Positions 44,357-53,284 are shown, numbered from the stretch's first letter. The stretch is DNA of 64,000 nt from Ochrobactrum quorumnocens (GCF_002278035.1 NZ_CP022605.1:682001-746000); one strand, 5' to 3'. A program made the numbers and translations. The notes: generated by a model not told the origin, from the letters alone.

Positions 44357-45537
44357 GCCAGGTAAAAGTTACCGATCCGATATTCACGCTGACCACAGGC
44401 CCAGTAGATGCCTACCCGGCAGTGTTACGCGCATTGTCACGACCTGTTCTCTACGATTATGATCCGGCTTTTCTGGCGTTTTATGAATCCGTGAACGACA
44501 AGGTTCAACGCGTTTTCCACACGCAAACCCCGCCGGTCATCCTTCAGGGCGAACCTGTGTTGGGGCTGGAAGCTGCGGCCGCTTCGCTGATTACCAAAAA
44601 CGATGTCGTGCTTAATCTCGTCTCCGGCGTTTATGGCAAGGGCTTTGCTTATTGGGCTGCTCGTTACGCACAAGAGGTCGTAGAACTGGAAGTTCCTTAC
44701 AATGAAGTGCTTTCGGCCGATGCGGTGGCGGACTTTTTGAATAAACGACCTGACGTTGCTGTGGTTTCGATCTGCCATCATGATACGCCGTCCGGCACGG
44801 TTAATCCGGTGGCTGAAATTGGCGCTGTTGTAAGGGCTGCAGGTAAGCTGTTCATTGTGGATTCAGTCTCAGCTTTTGGTGGAATGAATGTTCTACCGGA
44901 TACATCGTTTGCCGATATCTTTGTGACGGGTCCGAATAAATGTCTGGGTTGCCCGCCGGGATTGACCTTGTTGCATGTGAGCGAAGCGGCATGGGAGAAA
45001 ATGGCCGCTAATCCTGATGCGCCACGCGCTTCCATTCTTTCGATTGTTGACTGGAAAGATGCGCACAGGGCAGGCCGGCCTTTTCCTTTCACTCCTTCGG
45101 TATCCGAGATCAATGCACTTGATGCAGCGCTTGATATTTATCTGGATGAAGGCGAAGAAAACGTGTGGGCACGTCATGCACTTACAGCAAAGGCGTGTCG
45201 GGCTGGGGTGCAGGCAGCAGGCCTTAAGCTTTGGGCTGCACGCGAAGAGATTGCATCGGCAACTTGCACAGCCGTGGCAATTCCTGAAGGCATCGACGAA
45301 GCGAAGCTGCGTGCTTCAATTCGTGATGTCTATGGGGTTGTGTTCTCGTCTGGTCGTGGTGAAACGCTCGGAAAACTGACCCGGATCGGGCATATGGGAC
45401 CGACTGCCCGCCCGCCTTACTCACTCATATCCGTTGCGGCAATTGCCGGTGGTCTTAAGGCAGCTGGCGTTCAGGGTATTAATGTTGGTGCAGGGGTTGC
45501 GGCGACAATGGCGGTCATAGAAGCGGCACAAAACTAA
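44353..45537 (+). CDS. ppaT: Pyridoxamine-pyruvate transaminase
   Basis: A 394-residue fold-type I transaminase-like protein. It matches M. loti pyridoxamine-pyruvate aminotransferase throughout as I recall it: LSRPVLYDYDPAF, GEPVLGLEAAAASLI, NLVSGVYGKGFAYW, CHHDTPSGTVNP, VTGPNKCLG with catalytic Lys196 (197 in M. loti), PFPFTPSVSEINALD and SSGRGETLGKLTRIGHMGP. That enzyme converts pyridoxamine and pyruvate to pyridoxal and alanine, using pyridoxal as substrate rather than cofactor, and belongs to vitamin B6 catabolism. This is the strongest single pointer to the cluster's substrate. It overlaps the PrpD-like gene by 4 bp. Confidence 0.9.
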   Translation: MSQVKVTDPIFTLTTGPVDAYPAVLRALSRPVLYDYDPAFLAFYESVNDKVQRVFHTQTPPVILQGEPVLGLEAAAASLITKNDVVLNLVSGVYGKGFAYWAARYAQEVVELEVPYNEVLSADAVADFLNKRPDVAVVSICHHDTPSGTVNPVAEIGAVVRAAGKLFIVDSVSAFGGMNVLPDTSFADIFVTGPNKCLGCPPGLTLLHVSEAAWEKMAANPDAPRASILSIVDWKDAHRAGRPFPFTPSVSEINALDAALDIYLDEGEENVWARHALTAKACRAGVQAAGLKLWAAREEIASATCTAVAIPEGIDEAKLRASIRDVYGVVFSSGRGETLGKLTRIGHMGPTARPPYSLISVAAIAGGLKAAGVQGINVGAGVAATMAVIEAAQN

Positions 45538-45597
45538 AGTTTTGCACGTTAAACAGGCATGGTCGGAAATCTGATGCTTTCAAAACAAGCAATTAGC

Positions 45598-45619
45598 GTA
45601 TAGTAATACGGTAATACCG
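45598..45619. promoter_or_regulatory. Operator-like repeats before the GntR gene
   Basis: GTAT-AGTA-ATAC is followed directly by the palindrome GGTAATACC. The core AATACGGTAAT resembles ATTACGGTCAT in the divergent promoter, so the GntR protein may regulate itself. Confidence 0.45.
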
Positions 45620-45649
45620 GTCCCCATACGCCAAAAGGGGTATAAACTT

Positions 45650-46366
45650 ATGACTGTTTCTATGAACGGGCGAACGCCGCCCATTGATTTTAAAGTGATA
45701 AAAGCGGCTGCTCCCGTGCGCCACAGCGTGACGGAAAGCATCCGCAATTCGATTGCAGTGGGATATTTTACGGCAGGTCAGCGCATTACCGAGCGCGATC
45801 TGTGTGAGATGACGGGTGTCAGCCGCACCGCTGTGCGTGAGGCACTTCGGCAGCTTGAAAGTGAAGGTCTTGTTGAGGTTGTTCCTCATCGGGGGCCGAT
45901 TGTGGCACGTCTGAAGCCGGAGCAGGCAGAAGGCATCTATCAGGTCCGTATTGAGCTTGAAGGACTTGCCTGCGAGCTGTTTGCCCGCAATGCAACTGAC
46001 GCGGATATTGACGCGCTTAAAGCCGCTTTTGAAGTGCTCAAGCAAGGCGACAAGGTCACTGATCCGCTAGAGCGTCTGCAAGCCAAGAATGCTTTTTACG
46101 ATTGTCTGATTTTCGGCGCACATAACGAAGCGCTTGGTCATACGCTGTCATCTCTTAATGCGCGGGTCATGGTTTTGCGTGCGACTTCGTTGGGAGCACC
46201 GGGGCGTACGCGTGAAAGCCTGGCTGAACTCGAAGAAGTGGTTGGTCATCTTGCTGCAAGACGCGGTAAGGAAGCGCGCAAGGCGGCAGCGTACCACGTT
46301 ATGAATGCGGGCAAGGTTGCAATCGCTATTCTGCGTGAGCGGCTGGCTGAAGAAGCCGACGCCTGA
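45650..46366 (+). CDS. GntR-family regulator, FCD (FadR-like) subgroup
   Basis: A 238-residue regulator with N-terminal winged helix (SVTESIRNSIAVGYFTAGQR, ITERDLCEMTGVSRTAVREA, LRQLESEGLVEVVPHRGPIV) and an all-helical FCD ligand domain (QVRIELEGLACELFARNATD, and a His-rich HVMNAGKVAIAILR end with metal-ligand His residues). It follows the transaminase gene by 110 bp and is likely the local regulator acting on the GTATGAC/ATTACGGT sites. Start ATG 45650 follows AAAAGGGGTA. Confidence 0.88.
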   Translation: MTVSMNGRTPPIDFKVIKAAAPVRHSVTESIRNSIAVGYFTAGQRITERDLCEMTGVSRTAVREALRQLESEGLVEVVPHRGPIVARLKPEQAEGIYQVRIELEGLACELFARNATDADIDALKAAFEVLKQGDKVTDPLERLQAKNAFYDCLIFGAHNEALGHTLSSLNARVMVLRATSLGAPGRTRESLAELEEVVGHLAARRGKEARKAAAYHVMNAGKVAIAILRERLAEEADA

Positions 46367-46373
46367 TTATTAT

Positions 46374-46398
46374 GCCGGGGCTTGGCCCCGGTATTTTT
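46374..46398 (+). terminator. Rho-independent terminator after the GntR gene
   Basis: Arms CCGGGGC and GCCCCGG with a three-base loop, then TATTTTTG. Located between convergent genes. Confidence 0.75.
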
Positions 46399-46407
46399 GC
46401 ATTGGGA

Positions 46408-47175
46408 TTAGATCCCCGGCGTTGCGCCGCCATCGACATTGATAACAGTTCCATGCACATAGGCAGCAGCCGGACTGCATAGAAAACGCACCACGTTTGC
46501 CACTTCATCGGCCTCGCCATAACGCTGGATGCCTTGCGCTTCACGGATTTCTTCGCGTGCTGACTCAACGGAAATATTGCGTTCTTTGGCCAATACTTCT
46601 ATCCGGCGGTTTAAACGATCAGTCAGGATATGGCCGGGGCAGAGCGTGTTGATCCGCATGCCAGTACCTTGTGCGCGTTTTGAGATCGCCTTGGTAAAGT
46701 TGATGAGCGCCGAATTAACCGATCCGCCGATGGTGAAATCCGGTTCAGGCGTATGCGCACCAACGCCCGATATGTTCACGATGTTGCCTTTGCTGTGGGA
46801 TAAGGCGTCCCATGCAGCGCGGCAAAACCGTACAGTTGCATGAAACTTGAGAGCGAACCCCTCATGAAAATCTTCATCCGTCAGCGATAAGAAATCGCCT
46901 CGCTTGGTTGCGCCAGCATTGTTGATCAGCGCATCAATTTGCCCGGTCGCAGCGAGCGTTTCGGACACGACCTTTTCAGCAGCACCTGCTTGTGAAAGAT
47001 CGGCAGCAACGATGATTATATTCGGCGAGCCAGCGGCGCGGGCGAGTTCCGCAGTCTCTGCTAATGCCGCTCCATCACGAGCGCAAAGGCTCAGTGCAAA
47101 TCCGTCTTTTGCCAGTCCAATAGCAAAAGCTCGACCCAGTCCACGACTGGCTCCGGTGACAATTGCAGTGCCCAT
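46408..47175 (-). CDS. SDR-fold protein lacking the catalytic Tyr-Lys pair
   Basis: A 255-residue SDR-fold protein with an intact cofactor loop (VTGASRGLGRAFAIGLAKDG), NNAGATKRGDF and NISGVGAHTPEPDF. Where classical SDRs have Y-x-x-x-K, this has GGSVNSALINFTKA: by alignment back from the conserved TK, Tyr is replaced by Gly and Lys by Asn. Some SDR subgroups are built this way and act by other means. Convergent with the GntR gene, with an ATTACGGTATGAT element upstream (47287-47299), so likely in the same regulon. Role unknown. Confidence 0.8.
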   Translation of the reverse strand: MGTAIVTGASRGLGRAFAIGLAKDGFALSLCARDGAALAETAELARAAGSPNIIIVAADLSQAGAAEKVVSETLAATGQIDALINNAGATKRGDFLSLTDEDFHEGFALKFHATVRFCRAAWDALSHSKGNIVNISGVGAHTPEPDFTIGGSVNSALINFTKAISKRAQGTGMRINTLCPGHILTDRLNRRIEVLAKERNISVESAREEIREAQGIQRYGEADEVANVVRFLCSPAAAYVHGTVINVDGGATPGI

Positions 47176-47284
47176 TTTCTGCTCTCTCGTGAATGCTGGT
47201 GATGCTATTTCAGATTTTTCTATTTAAATTCAGTTAGATAAAAAGAAAAACCGTAAAATCGCCCCTCGTTGATTTTTCATTATT

Positions 47285-47300
47285 GTATTACGGTATGATC
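47285..47300. promoter_or_regulatory. Candidate GntR operator upstream of the atypical SDR
   Basis: GTATTACGGTATGATC shares the TTACGGT core and GTAT ends with the sites at 40352 and 45598. The surrounding 47176-47450 has no gene. Confidence 0.4.
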
Positions 47301-47451
47301 ATGCTATCGTATTCTCGCGCTGTCAATCGGGGTTACGGTTTTTGAGTTATTGAGATCGCTTGGGTGATCCGTTTCAAAAATCTTCCCTTCCAGCACTGGG
47401 GAGTCAGATGCAAGGCCGTGGGGATTTGAAAATCAACTTGAATGGGTTCTG

Positions 47452-47856
47452 TCATAAAGCGGTGCATCGGGTTTTTTCTGCATCTGCTGTGCAACGCAGA
47501 CGGATCGGTTCCGGGCTGACGCCAGCACGACGCTCCATGGGAATTTCCGCCCGAGTTGCCCAGTCATTGCCTTTATGTCCACACCAGATGCGCTGCACGG
47601 CCATTTCGTTGCCCACTGTGTTGAGTTGGAAGACGTTGCCTGTTTTTACATCCACGCCAAAGCTGAATGATCGGCTGTCACCGGGGGCGACTTCACCAAG
47701 ATCAGCAGAAAACCAATGCGCGATGGAGGCTGAACAGACCAATGCTGCTTTGCCACTGTTTTCGACCGTAATGTCAAGCGACTGGCTGTTAACAGAAGCA
47801 GATGCCGCGTTTAAGCCAAGAATTGCTACAGCAAGAAAGGTGATGTGATTCTTCAT
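47452..47856 (-). CDS. Small exported protein of unknown function
   Basis: A 134-residue protein with signal peptide MKNHITFLAVAILGLNAASA and a mature domain of beta-rich pattern (SLDITVENSGKAALVCSAS, DSRSFSFGVDVKTGNVFQL) with four cysteines, probably a periplasmic disulfide-bonded beta sandwich. ATG 47856 follows GGGAGAAATG. It is transcribed away from the transporter gene at 47943. No family recognised. Confidence 0.65.
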   Translation of the reverse strand: MKNHITFLAVAILGLNAASASVNSQSLDITVENSGKAALVCSASIAHWFSADLGEVAPGDSRSFSFGVDVKTGNVFQLNTVGNEMAVQRIWCGHKGNDWATRAEIPMERRAGVSPEPIRLRCTADAEKTRCTAL

Positions 47857-47942
47857 TTTGAAACATTTCTCCCGATTATACTTTAAAAATCATCCGGGAT
47901 TGAGTAAGTAGTCAACAAAAATCTATAAATGGGAACAATAAA

Positions 47943-48986
47943 ATGAAAAAAACAATAGCAGGAACAGTCAGTGGTGCTGTGCTCGCTCTCGCCTTGAGTG
48001 GCTGGATGGCGAGCAGTGCTTTGGCCGCGGAAATTACATCCATCGCTATTCTGGCTCCGGAAATGGGAACCGATATGGGCTGGAACCAGCAAGGCGTCGA
48101 TGCGGCAAAAGCTGCAGGTGAAGCTGCTGGTGTGAAGGTAGTTGTTGCCGAAAACCTGGGTTATGGCGATGTTCGCCCAACGCTGCGTGAACTGGCTGAA
48201 GACGGCGCAGGTCTGCTGATTGCCCATGCGTCCGGTTATAACACCGCTGCACCGGAAATTGGTGCTGAAATGAATATTCCAGTCGCTATTGTCGATAGCC
48301 CGGACAAGCTTGCTGAAGGCAAGATTGCTGACTACACGGCTGCTGGCAGCGATGGTGCATATCTCGCAGGCCGACTGGCCGCAAAGATGAGCAGAACCAA
48401 GGTTGTTGGTATCGTCGTCTCCGGTGAGCCACCATCGTGGAACAATATGTCGGTTGCTTTTGCGCAGGGCGTTAAGGCTGAAAACCCAGCCGTTGAAGTT
48501 CGCTACGCAGTGATCGGGCCGGCTGCATATGCCGATGCTGCTGGCGGTAAGCGCGTGGCGGAAACCGTTATCGCTTCTGGTGCTGACATTATCTTTGGCC
48601 AGGGTAACGGCTCAAGCTTTGGCATGTTGCAGGCTGTAGAAACGACTCCTGCCACCGATGGCGGAAAAGCATATTTCATTGATGTGATCGGAGATAAAAC
48701 GTCGATCGATAAAGGTAATCTTCTTTCCTCAGTCATTTGGGATCTAACGCCGGTTTATTCCGCGATGATCAAGGATCTGAAGGACGGAAAATACGGTAGC
48801 CACAACTATAACATCAAGCTTAGTGACGGCAGTCTTCGACTTCTCAAGACCAAGAACATACCGAACGATGTCTGGAAACAAATGGAAGCTCTTCAGGCTG
48901 ACGTTGTTTCGGGCGCTATCAAGGTAGAACCAAAGTTTGATGCAGACAGCGTTCACGCACTGGTAAAAACTGTCGCCTCCAAGTGA
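47943..48986 (+). CDS. BMP-family ABC transporter substrate-binding protein
   Basis: A 347-residue periplasmic binding protein with signal peptide (KKTIAGTVSGAVLALALSG, cleavage after SALAAE) and the basic membrane protein / nucleoside-binding fold: IAILAPEMGTDMGWNQQGVD, LLIAHASGYNTAAPEI, SGEPPSWNNMSVAFAQG, FGQGNGSSFGMLQA and FIDVIGDKTS. Family members bind purine nucleosides, thiamine or related aromatic heterocycles. Beside a vitamin B6-type catabolic cluster, a pyridine ligand is a reasonable guess. First gene of the importer operon; GGGAACAATAAA precedes its ATG. Confidence 0.88.
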   Translation: MKKTIAGTVSGAVLALALSGWMASSALAAEITSIAILAPEMGTDMGWNQQGVDAAKAAGEAAGVKVVVAENLGYGDVRPTLRELAEDGAGLLIAHASGYNTAAPEIGAEMNIPVAIVDSPDKLAEGKIADYTAAGSDGAYLAGRLAAKMSRTKVVGIVVSGEPPSWNNMSVAFAQGVKAENPAVEVRYAVIGPAAYADAAGGKRVAETVIASGADIIFGQGNGSSFGMLQAVETTPATDGGKAYFIDVIGDKTSIDKGNLLSSVIWDLTPVYSAMIKDLKDGKYGSHNYNIKLSDGSLRLLKTKNIPNDVWKQMEALQADVVSGAIKVEPKFDADSVHALVKTVASK

Positions 48987-49075
48987 ACCAGCTTGCTTTT
49001 AAACCCGTCTCTTAGCTTTCGCAAAACGGCCATTTAGTGGTTCATTTGATGCTGTGAGCAATCAACGTTCATCTT

Positions 49076-49103
49076 GTCGGAGCGCGTCTTCAAGCGGTCC
49101 GAC
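49076..49103 (+). terminator. Weak hairpin between binding-protein and ATPase genes
   Basis: Six-base arms GTCGGA and TCCGAC around a 16-base loop. Without T-run; could moderate expression downstream of the binding-protein gene. Confidence 0.3.
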
Positions 49104-49141
49104 GAGATGTGACGAGATGGATTTGCATGAAGGATAGTGAG

Positions 49142-50713
49142 ATGCAGGCGTCGGTTATAAGTGTAGCCATTCCATCAAGTTCTAATGAGAAGCCATTTGT
49201 GGGGCTGCGTGGCATAACTAAGCGCTTTCCCGGCGTGGTTGCTAATAACAATGTCAGCACGGATATCTGGCCCGGCGAAGTTCATGTCTTGCTTGGGGAA
49301 AATGGTGCTGGAAAATCCACTTTGGTCGGTATGTTGTCAGGTCTGCAACAGCCAGACGAAGGTTTTATCGAGATTGACGGATCTGCGGTCAATATAACCT
49401 CGCCTCGTCACGCTCTCACGTTGGGAATAGGGACGGTTTTTCAGCACTCGATGCTGGTGCCAAGCCTAACTGTCGTTGATAACTTTACCCTTGGCGGGAA
49501 ATGGTGGCGTAAACCTGATCGCAGTGGGCTCGCAAAGGGCATAATTGAAACTGCAAGCCGTGTCGGTCTGCGCGTTGATCCATTTGCTATGGTTTCGAGC
49601 CTTTCTCTTGGTGAGCGCCAACAGGTCGAAATTCTGCGCGCATTGATGCGTGGCAGTCGTTGTCTGATCCTCGATGAAGCGACAGCAATGTTGACACCCA
49701 ACGAGGCGGTTTCTCTCGGACAGTTAATGCGCCGTCTGGTTGCCGAAGGATTGGCAGTGATTTTCATCACTCATAAGCTCAATGAGGCACTGGCTTATGG
49801 GGACAGAATTTCGGTGTTACGTCTTGGAAAAAATGCCGGGGCTATTACGCCTGACGAGCTCAGCGCCAATAGTGATAAGCAGAACACGGCCAACATCATC
49901 CGTCTGATGTTTGGCCAGTCTGCACCAGACGATAACGCCAGTGACTATCGCACTACCCGCGAATTGGGCTCCGTGGTGCTTGAAGTTTCAAAGCTGAATT
50001 CGAACGCGGGGCGTATCCCGGTCCATGACTTCTCAATTATTCTCAGATCGAAGGAAGTTCTCGGTATTGCCGGCATCGACGGCAATGGCCAGAAAGAACT
50101 TGCGGAAGCCTTGGCTGGTCAAACAGCTTGTTCAGGAAGTGTGAGGTTGCACGGTGCTGAGATCGGCTCACTTACAGTGGGAGAGCGACGCGCGGCGGGA
50201 CTGCGTTACGTGACTGATGATCGGCTGGGTGAGGGAACCGTTGGAGCATTCGCTGTAGCCACTAATTTCTTGCTTAAAGACATTGGTGCGTCACCTTTCT
50301 GGAAAAAAGGTATTGAAAAGCCGCAGGCTATCCGTTCGCAGGCTCAGGAGCATGTGCGCAATTTCGATATTCGCACGCCAGATGTCCAAACACCTGTCGG
50401 AACCCTATCAGGTGGGAATATCCAGAAGGTTCTGCTGGCTCGTGAGCTGACCGGCTCTGCCGAAGCAGTCATATTTGCAAAGCCGACCTATGGGCTTGAT
50501 GTGAAAAATATACAGGCCACACGTCAGCGTATCCGTGATGCCGCAGATGCAGGCAAAGCGGTCTTGCTGATTTCAACAGACCTTGATGAGCTGCTTGAGC
50601 TTGCCGATCGGGTCGCCGTTATTGATCAGGGCAGGGTCGTCGGCACAGTTCAAAATGGTGTGGGCGCACGTGATGCAATCGGCCGCCTTATGAGTACCGG
50701 AGAAGAAGAATGA
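49142..50713 (+). CDS. ABC transporter ATPase, two-domain nucleoside/sugar type
   Basis: A 523-residue protein with two ABC domains. The first has Walker A GENGAGKSTL, signature LSLGERQQVEILRAL and Walker B LILDEATAMLTP. The second has the degenerate Walker A AGIDGNGQKELAEAL and signature LSGGNIQKVLLAREL that mark the RbsA/nucleoside class. ATG 49142 was preferred (AAGGA seven bases upstream) to GTG 49109 or ATG 49127. It overlaps the next permease by 4 bp. Confidence 0.92.
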   Translation: MQASVISVAIPSSSNEKPFVGLRGITKRFPGVVANNNVSTDIWPGEVHVLLGENGAGKSTLVGMLSGLQQPDEGFIEIDGSAVNITSPRHALTLGIGTVFQHSMLVPSLTVVDNFTLGGKWWRKPDRSGLAKGIIETASRVGLRVDPFAMVSSLSLGERQQVEILRALMRGSRCLILDEATAMLTPNEAVSLGQLMRRLVAEGLAVIFITHKLNEALAYGDRISVLRLGKNAGAITPDELSANSDKQNTANIIRLMFGQSAPDDNASDYRTTRELGSVVLEVSKLNSNAGRIPVHDFSIILRSKEVLGIAGIDGNGQKELAEALAGQTACSGSVRLHGAEIGSLTVGERRAAGLRYVTDDRLGEGTVGAFAVATNFLLKDIGASPFWKKGIEKPQAIRSQAQEHVRNFDIRTPDVQTPVGTLSGGNIQKVLLARELTGSAEAVIFAKPTYGLDVKNIQATRQRIRDAADAGKAVLLISTDLDELLELADRVAVIDQGRVVGTVQNGVGARDAIGRLMSTGEEE

Positions 50714-51801
50714 GCGATCAACAGGCTGGCACGGCTGGGGTTGTAAGCCCGACTATGCGTTCGCCCTTTTCGACCTGGGGAAAAATACTAACTGTTAGCG
50801 TCGGCCCGCTGATCGCCGCACTGATTTTGGGAGGAATGATCCTTCTCGCTATGGGCGTCAACCCATTGAGCTATTATGCCTATGTGGTAGAACGTGCGAT
50901 ATTGTCGCCATCTGGTTTGTCTGCGACGCTCACGCGTATGGGACCATTTCTCCTGATAGCTGCAAGCCTAATAGTCGCGTTCCGTGCAGGCATCTGGAAT
51001 TTGGGTGGTGACGGACAGTTTTTGCTCGCTGCTGTTATTGTGGCAGCCACAACGCCTTTGATGCATGCGGTGCGACTTCCGATGTGGCTTAATTTGCCGC
51101 TTGGTCTCATCATCGGATTTGTTATCGGCGCGCTGTGGGGGCTTTTACCCGCCGTGCTCAAAGCTTGGCATGGTATCAACGAAATCATCACTACATTGAT
51201 GATGAGTTTTCTTGGTGTTTCGCTAGCCAATGTTTTGGTCAAACTGGCGTTTCTGGATCCAGCAACGACCACACCGCAAACTCGGACTTTGCCGGTTGAC
51301 GCACGGCTACCAAAGCTGTTTGATACGACCATATCATCGGGCCTGATTATTGGTCTTGTCGTCATCATTGCGATGCATTTGATGATGACAAAAACGTCAT
51401 TCGGGATGAAATTGCGTCTGGTGGGTGCTAATCCGCGCGCCGCCGTTCATGCGGGGCTTTCAGTACCAAGGCTGACAATTGCGGTCTTCGCTATTTCCGC
51501 TGGACTTGCCGGACTTTCTGGCGCGGTCGATATCCTGGGAACGCAGGGCAATGTGCGTGCTGACTGGAATCCGGCTTATAGCCTCGCCGTCGTACCGTTG
51601 GTTTTCCTCGCTCGCCTAAATGGCTTCGGATCAATCGCCTATGTTTTTTTGTTTTCTGCGCTGACGATTGGCGGCGAGAGTGCCGCGCGTCGTCTTGGCG
51701 TACCGAGCTTCTTCTCGCTGGTTTTTGTGGCGCTGCTGCTGATCACGTTGGCGCTGGCTGAATATATCGACAAACACCGCCAATACCGCGCAAAGATCTG
51801 A
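50710..51801 (+). CDS. ABC transporter permease (nucleoside/BMP type)
   Basis: A 363-residue permease of the branched BPD_transp_2 family with about eight to ten helices: LIAALILGGMILLAMGVNPL, FRAGIWNLGGDGQFLLAA, GINEIITTLMMSFLGVSLAN and LVGANPRAAVHAGLSV. It is partner to the adjacent permease and the two-domain ATPase, all in one operon with the BMP protein. Confidence 0.92.
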   Translation: MSDQQAGTAGVVSPTMRSPFSTWGKILTVSVGPLIAALILGGMILLAMGVNPLSYYAYVVERAILSPSGLSATLTRMGPFLLIAASLIVAFRAGIWNLGGDGQFLLAAVIVAATTPLMHAVRLPMWLNLPLGLIIGFVIGALWGLLPAVLKAWHGINEIITTLMMSFLGVSLANVLVKLAFLDPATTTPQTRTLPVDARLPKLFDTTISSGLIIGLVVIIAMHLMMTKTSFGMKLRLVGANPRAAVHAGLSVPRLTIAVFAISAGLAGLSGAVDILGTQGNVRADWNPAYSLAVVPLVFLARLNGFGSIAYVFLFSALTIGGESAARRLGVPSFFSLVFVALLLITLALAEYIDKHRQYRAKI

Positions 51802-51810
51802 GGAAAGAAT

Positions 51811-52743
51811 ATGTCACTTTTTACAGAAAGTTTCATCATCACTTTGTTCCTTGGAGCAATCGCTGCGGGAACGCCACTCTTGCTTGCAGGGCTGGGCGAG
51901 CAGCTTTCCGAGAAGGCTGGTGTACTTAATATTGGTCTTGAGGGCATGATCCTCGCGGGTGCTTATGCGGGCTTTCTGCTCGCATGGAGCACGGGCAATA
52001 TGGGGCTTGGTTTCATCGGCGGGGCTGCTGCTGGGGCTTTTGTTGCAGCATTCATGGCTCTGCTATGCGTTCGTTTAGGTCTCAATCAGATTGTTATCGG
52101 CATAGCACTTACTCTGGCAGTACAGGGCTTAACCGCCCTTCTGCATTTTGTACAATTTTCGCGCAGTTACCCACGCTTAGATGGTGCTGCCAAATGGCCG
52201 ATATGGCCATTGTCGGAAACTCCGATTTTGGGACCTATTCTGTTTAATCACAATCCGATTGTATATCTGGCAGTCACGCTGGTTGCTGTTTTCGCGTGGA
52301 TTTACAGAATGACCCATTGGGGCACTGCGTTGCAGGCGGCTGGCGATAAGCCGGCAGCTCTAGATGCAACAGGCGTTGACGTCGTGCGTACTCGCAGTAC
52401 CGCTGTATTGATAACGGGAGCGCTTGCCGGACTTGGCGGTGCTTTCATGTCCGTGGCCGTTGCAGGCGTATTCATTCCTTTTATGAGTCACGGAAATGGC
52501 TTTATCGCGATTGTCCTTGCAATGCTGGCACGTGGTAAGCCGCTTTGGGTATTGGGAGGAGCCCTCTTATTCGGTGCAAGTCTCTCTCTGGCGACTGCTT
52601 TGCAAGTCGCAGGTGTCAATGTACCGACAGATGTTATTCAGATGCTACCATTTGTTATGGTGATGTTGGTTCTATTGATTGCAGGTCGAAAGGCTAGTCT
52701 TCCGCAGGCATTGGGCGAAAGCTTCGTGCGTGGTGCACGCTGA
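51811..52743 (+). CDS. ABC transporter permease (nucleoside/BMP type)
   Basis: A 310-residue permease, the second of the pair: GTPLLLAGLGEQLSEKAGVL, NIGLEGMILAGAYAGFL, LGLNQIVIGIALTLAVQGLT and ALQAAGDKPAALDATGVDVV. The NIGLEGMM-like motif is typical of nucleoside-importing permeases (YufQ/NupQ class). It ends the transporter operon. Confidence 0.92.
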   Translation: MSLFTESFIITLFLGAIAAGTPLLLAGLGEQLSEKAGVLNIGLEGMILAGAYAGFLLAWSTGNMGLGFIGGAAAGAFVAAFMALLCVRLGLNQIVIGIALTLAVQGLTALLHFVQFSRSYPRLDGAAKWPIWPLSETPILGPILFNHNPIVYLAVTLVAVFAWIYRMTHWGTALQAAGDKPAALDATGVDVVRTRSTAVLITGALAGLGGAFMSVAVAGVFIPFMSHGNGFIAIVLAMLARGKPLWVLGGALLFGASLSLATALQVAGVNVPTDVIQMLPFVMVMLVLLIAGRKASLPQALGESFVRGAR

Positions 52744-53284
52744 CGAGAGTGTAAAGATATGTAAATCGAAAGTGCTTTTGTCTCTCCGTCGGTTACAAAG
52801 CCGACACCCGCGATGAATTTCAGGTCAAACTTCTAGATCGTAGAGACCATAGGTAGTTGGGGACAGGGCTTAGGCGGAGTCATACCTGTCGCATATGTCG
52901 AGCGAGAAAATGTAATTCCGATTAAGCGACATCGCTAGTGCTGCTGCTGTTGAGGGAGAAACACGGACCCCAGCGTATCATCATCTTTATTGGGGGGCTT
53001 TCGGTTTTCCAGCTGACTTCAAGATTATATCGTTGATGTCAACTTAGCCGGAATTTTGGCGAAAATTGCTTTAAAATGAATGCAATTGCGCGCAACGTGT
53101 TGTTCATTTTATCAAAAATTGCGACAGTTACCTATGCTCTTGACTGGATATCTTGAAATGTCTCAACGTTCCAGAAGCGTGCAATGTGTTTTCGTCAGGG
53201 TATCGGAAACCACAAAATGCCGATTAATTTGCCTCGTATTATCACGTTAAGCGTAACCGAACAGCGCGTAGATCCCTGGCTTTT
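52744..53284. other. Convergent intergenic stretch without recognisable gene
   Basis: About 540 bases between the convergent permease and MFS genes. No open frame above 60 residues, no clear terminator and no recognisable remnant were found; it marks the border between the pyridine cluster and the acetoacetate module. Confidence 0.5.
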
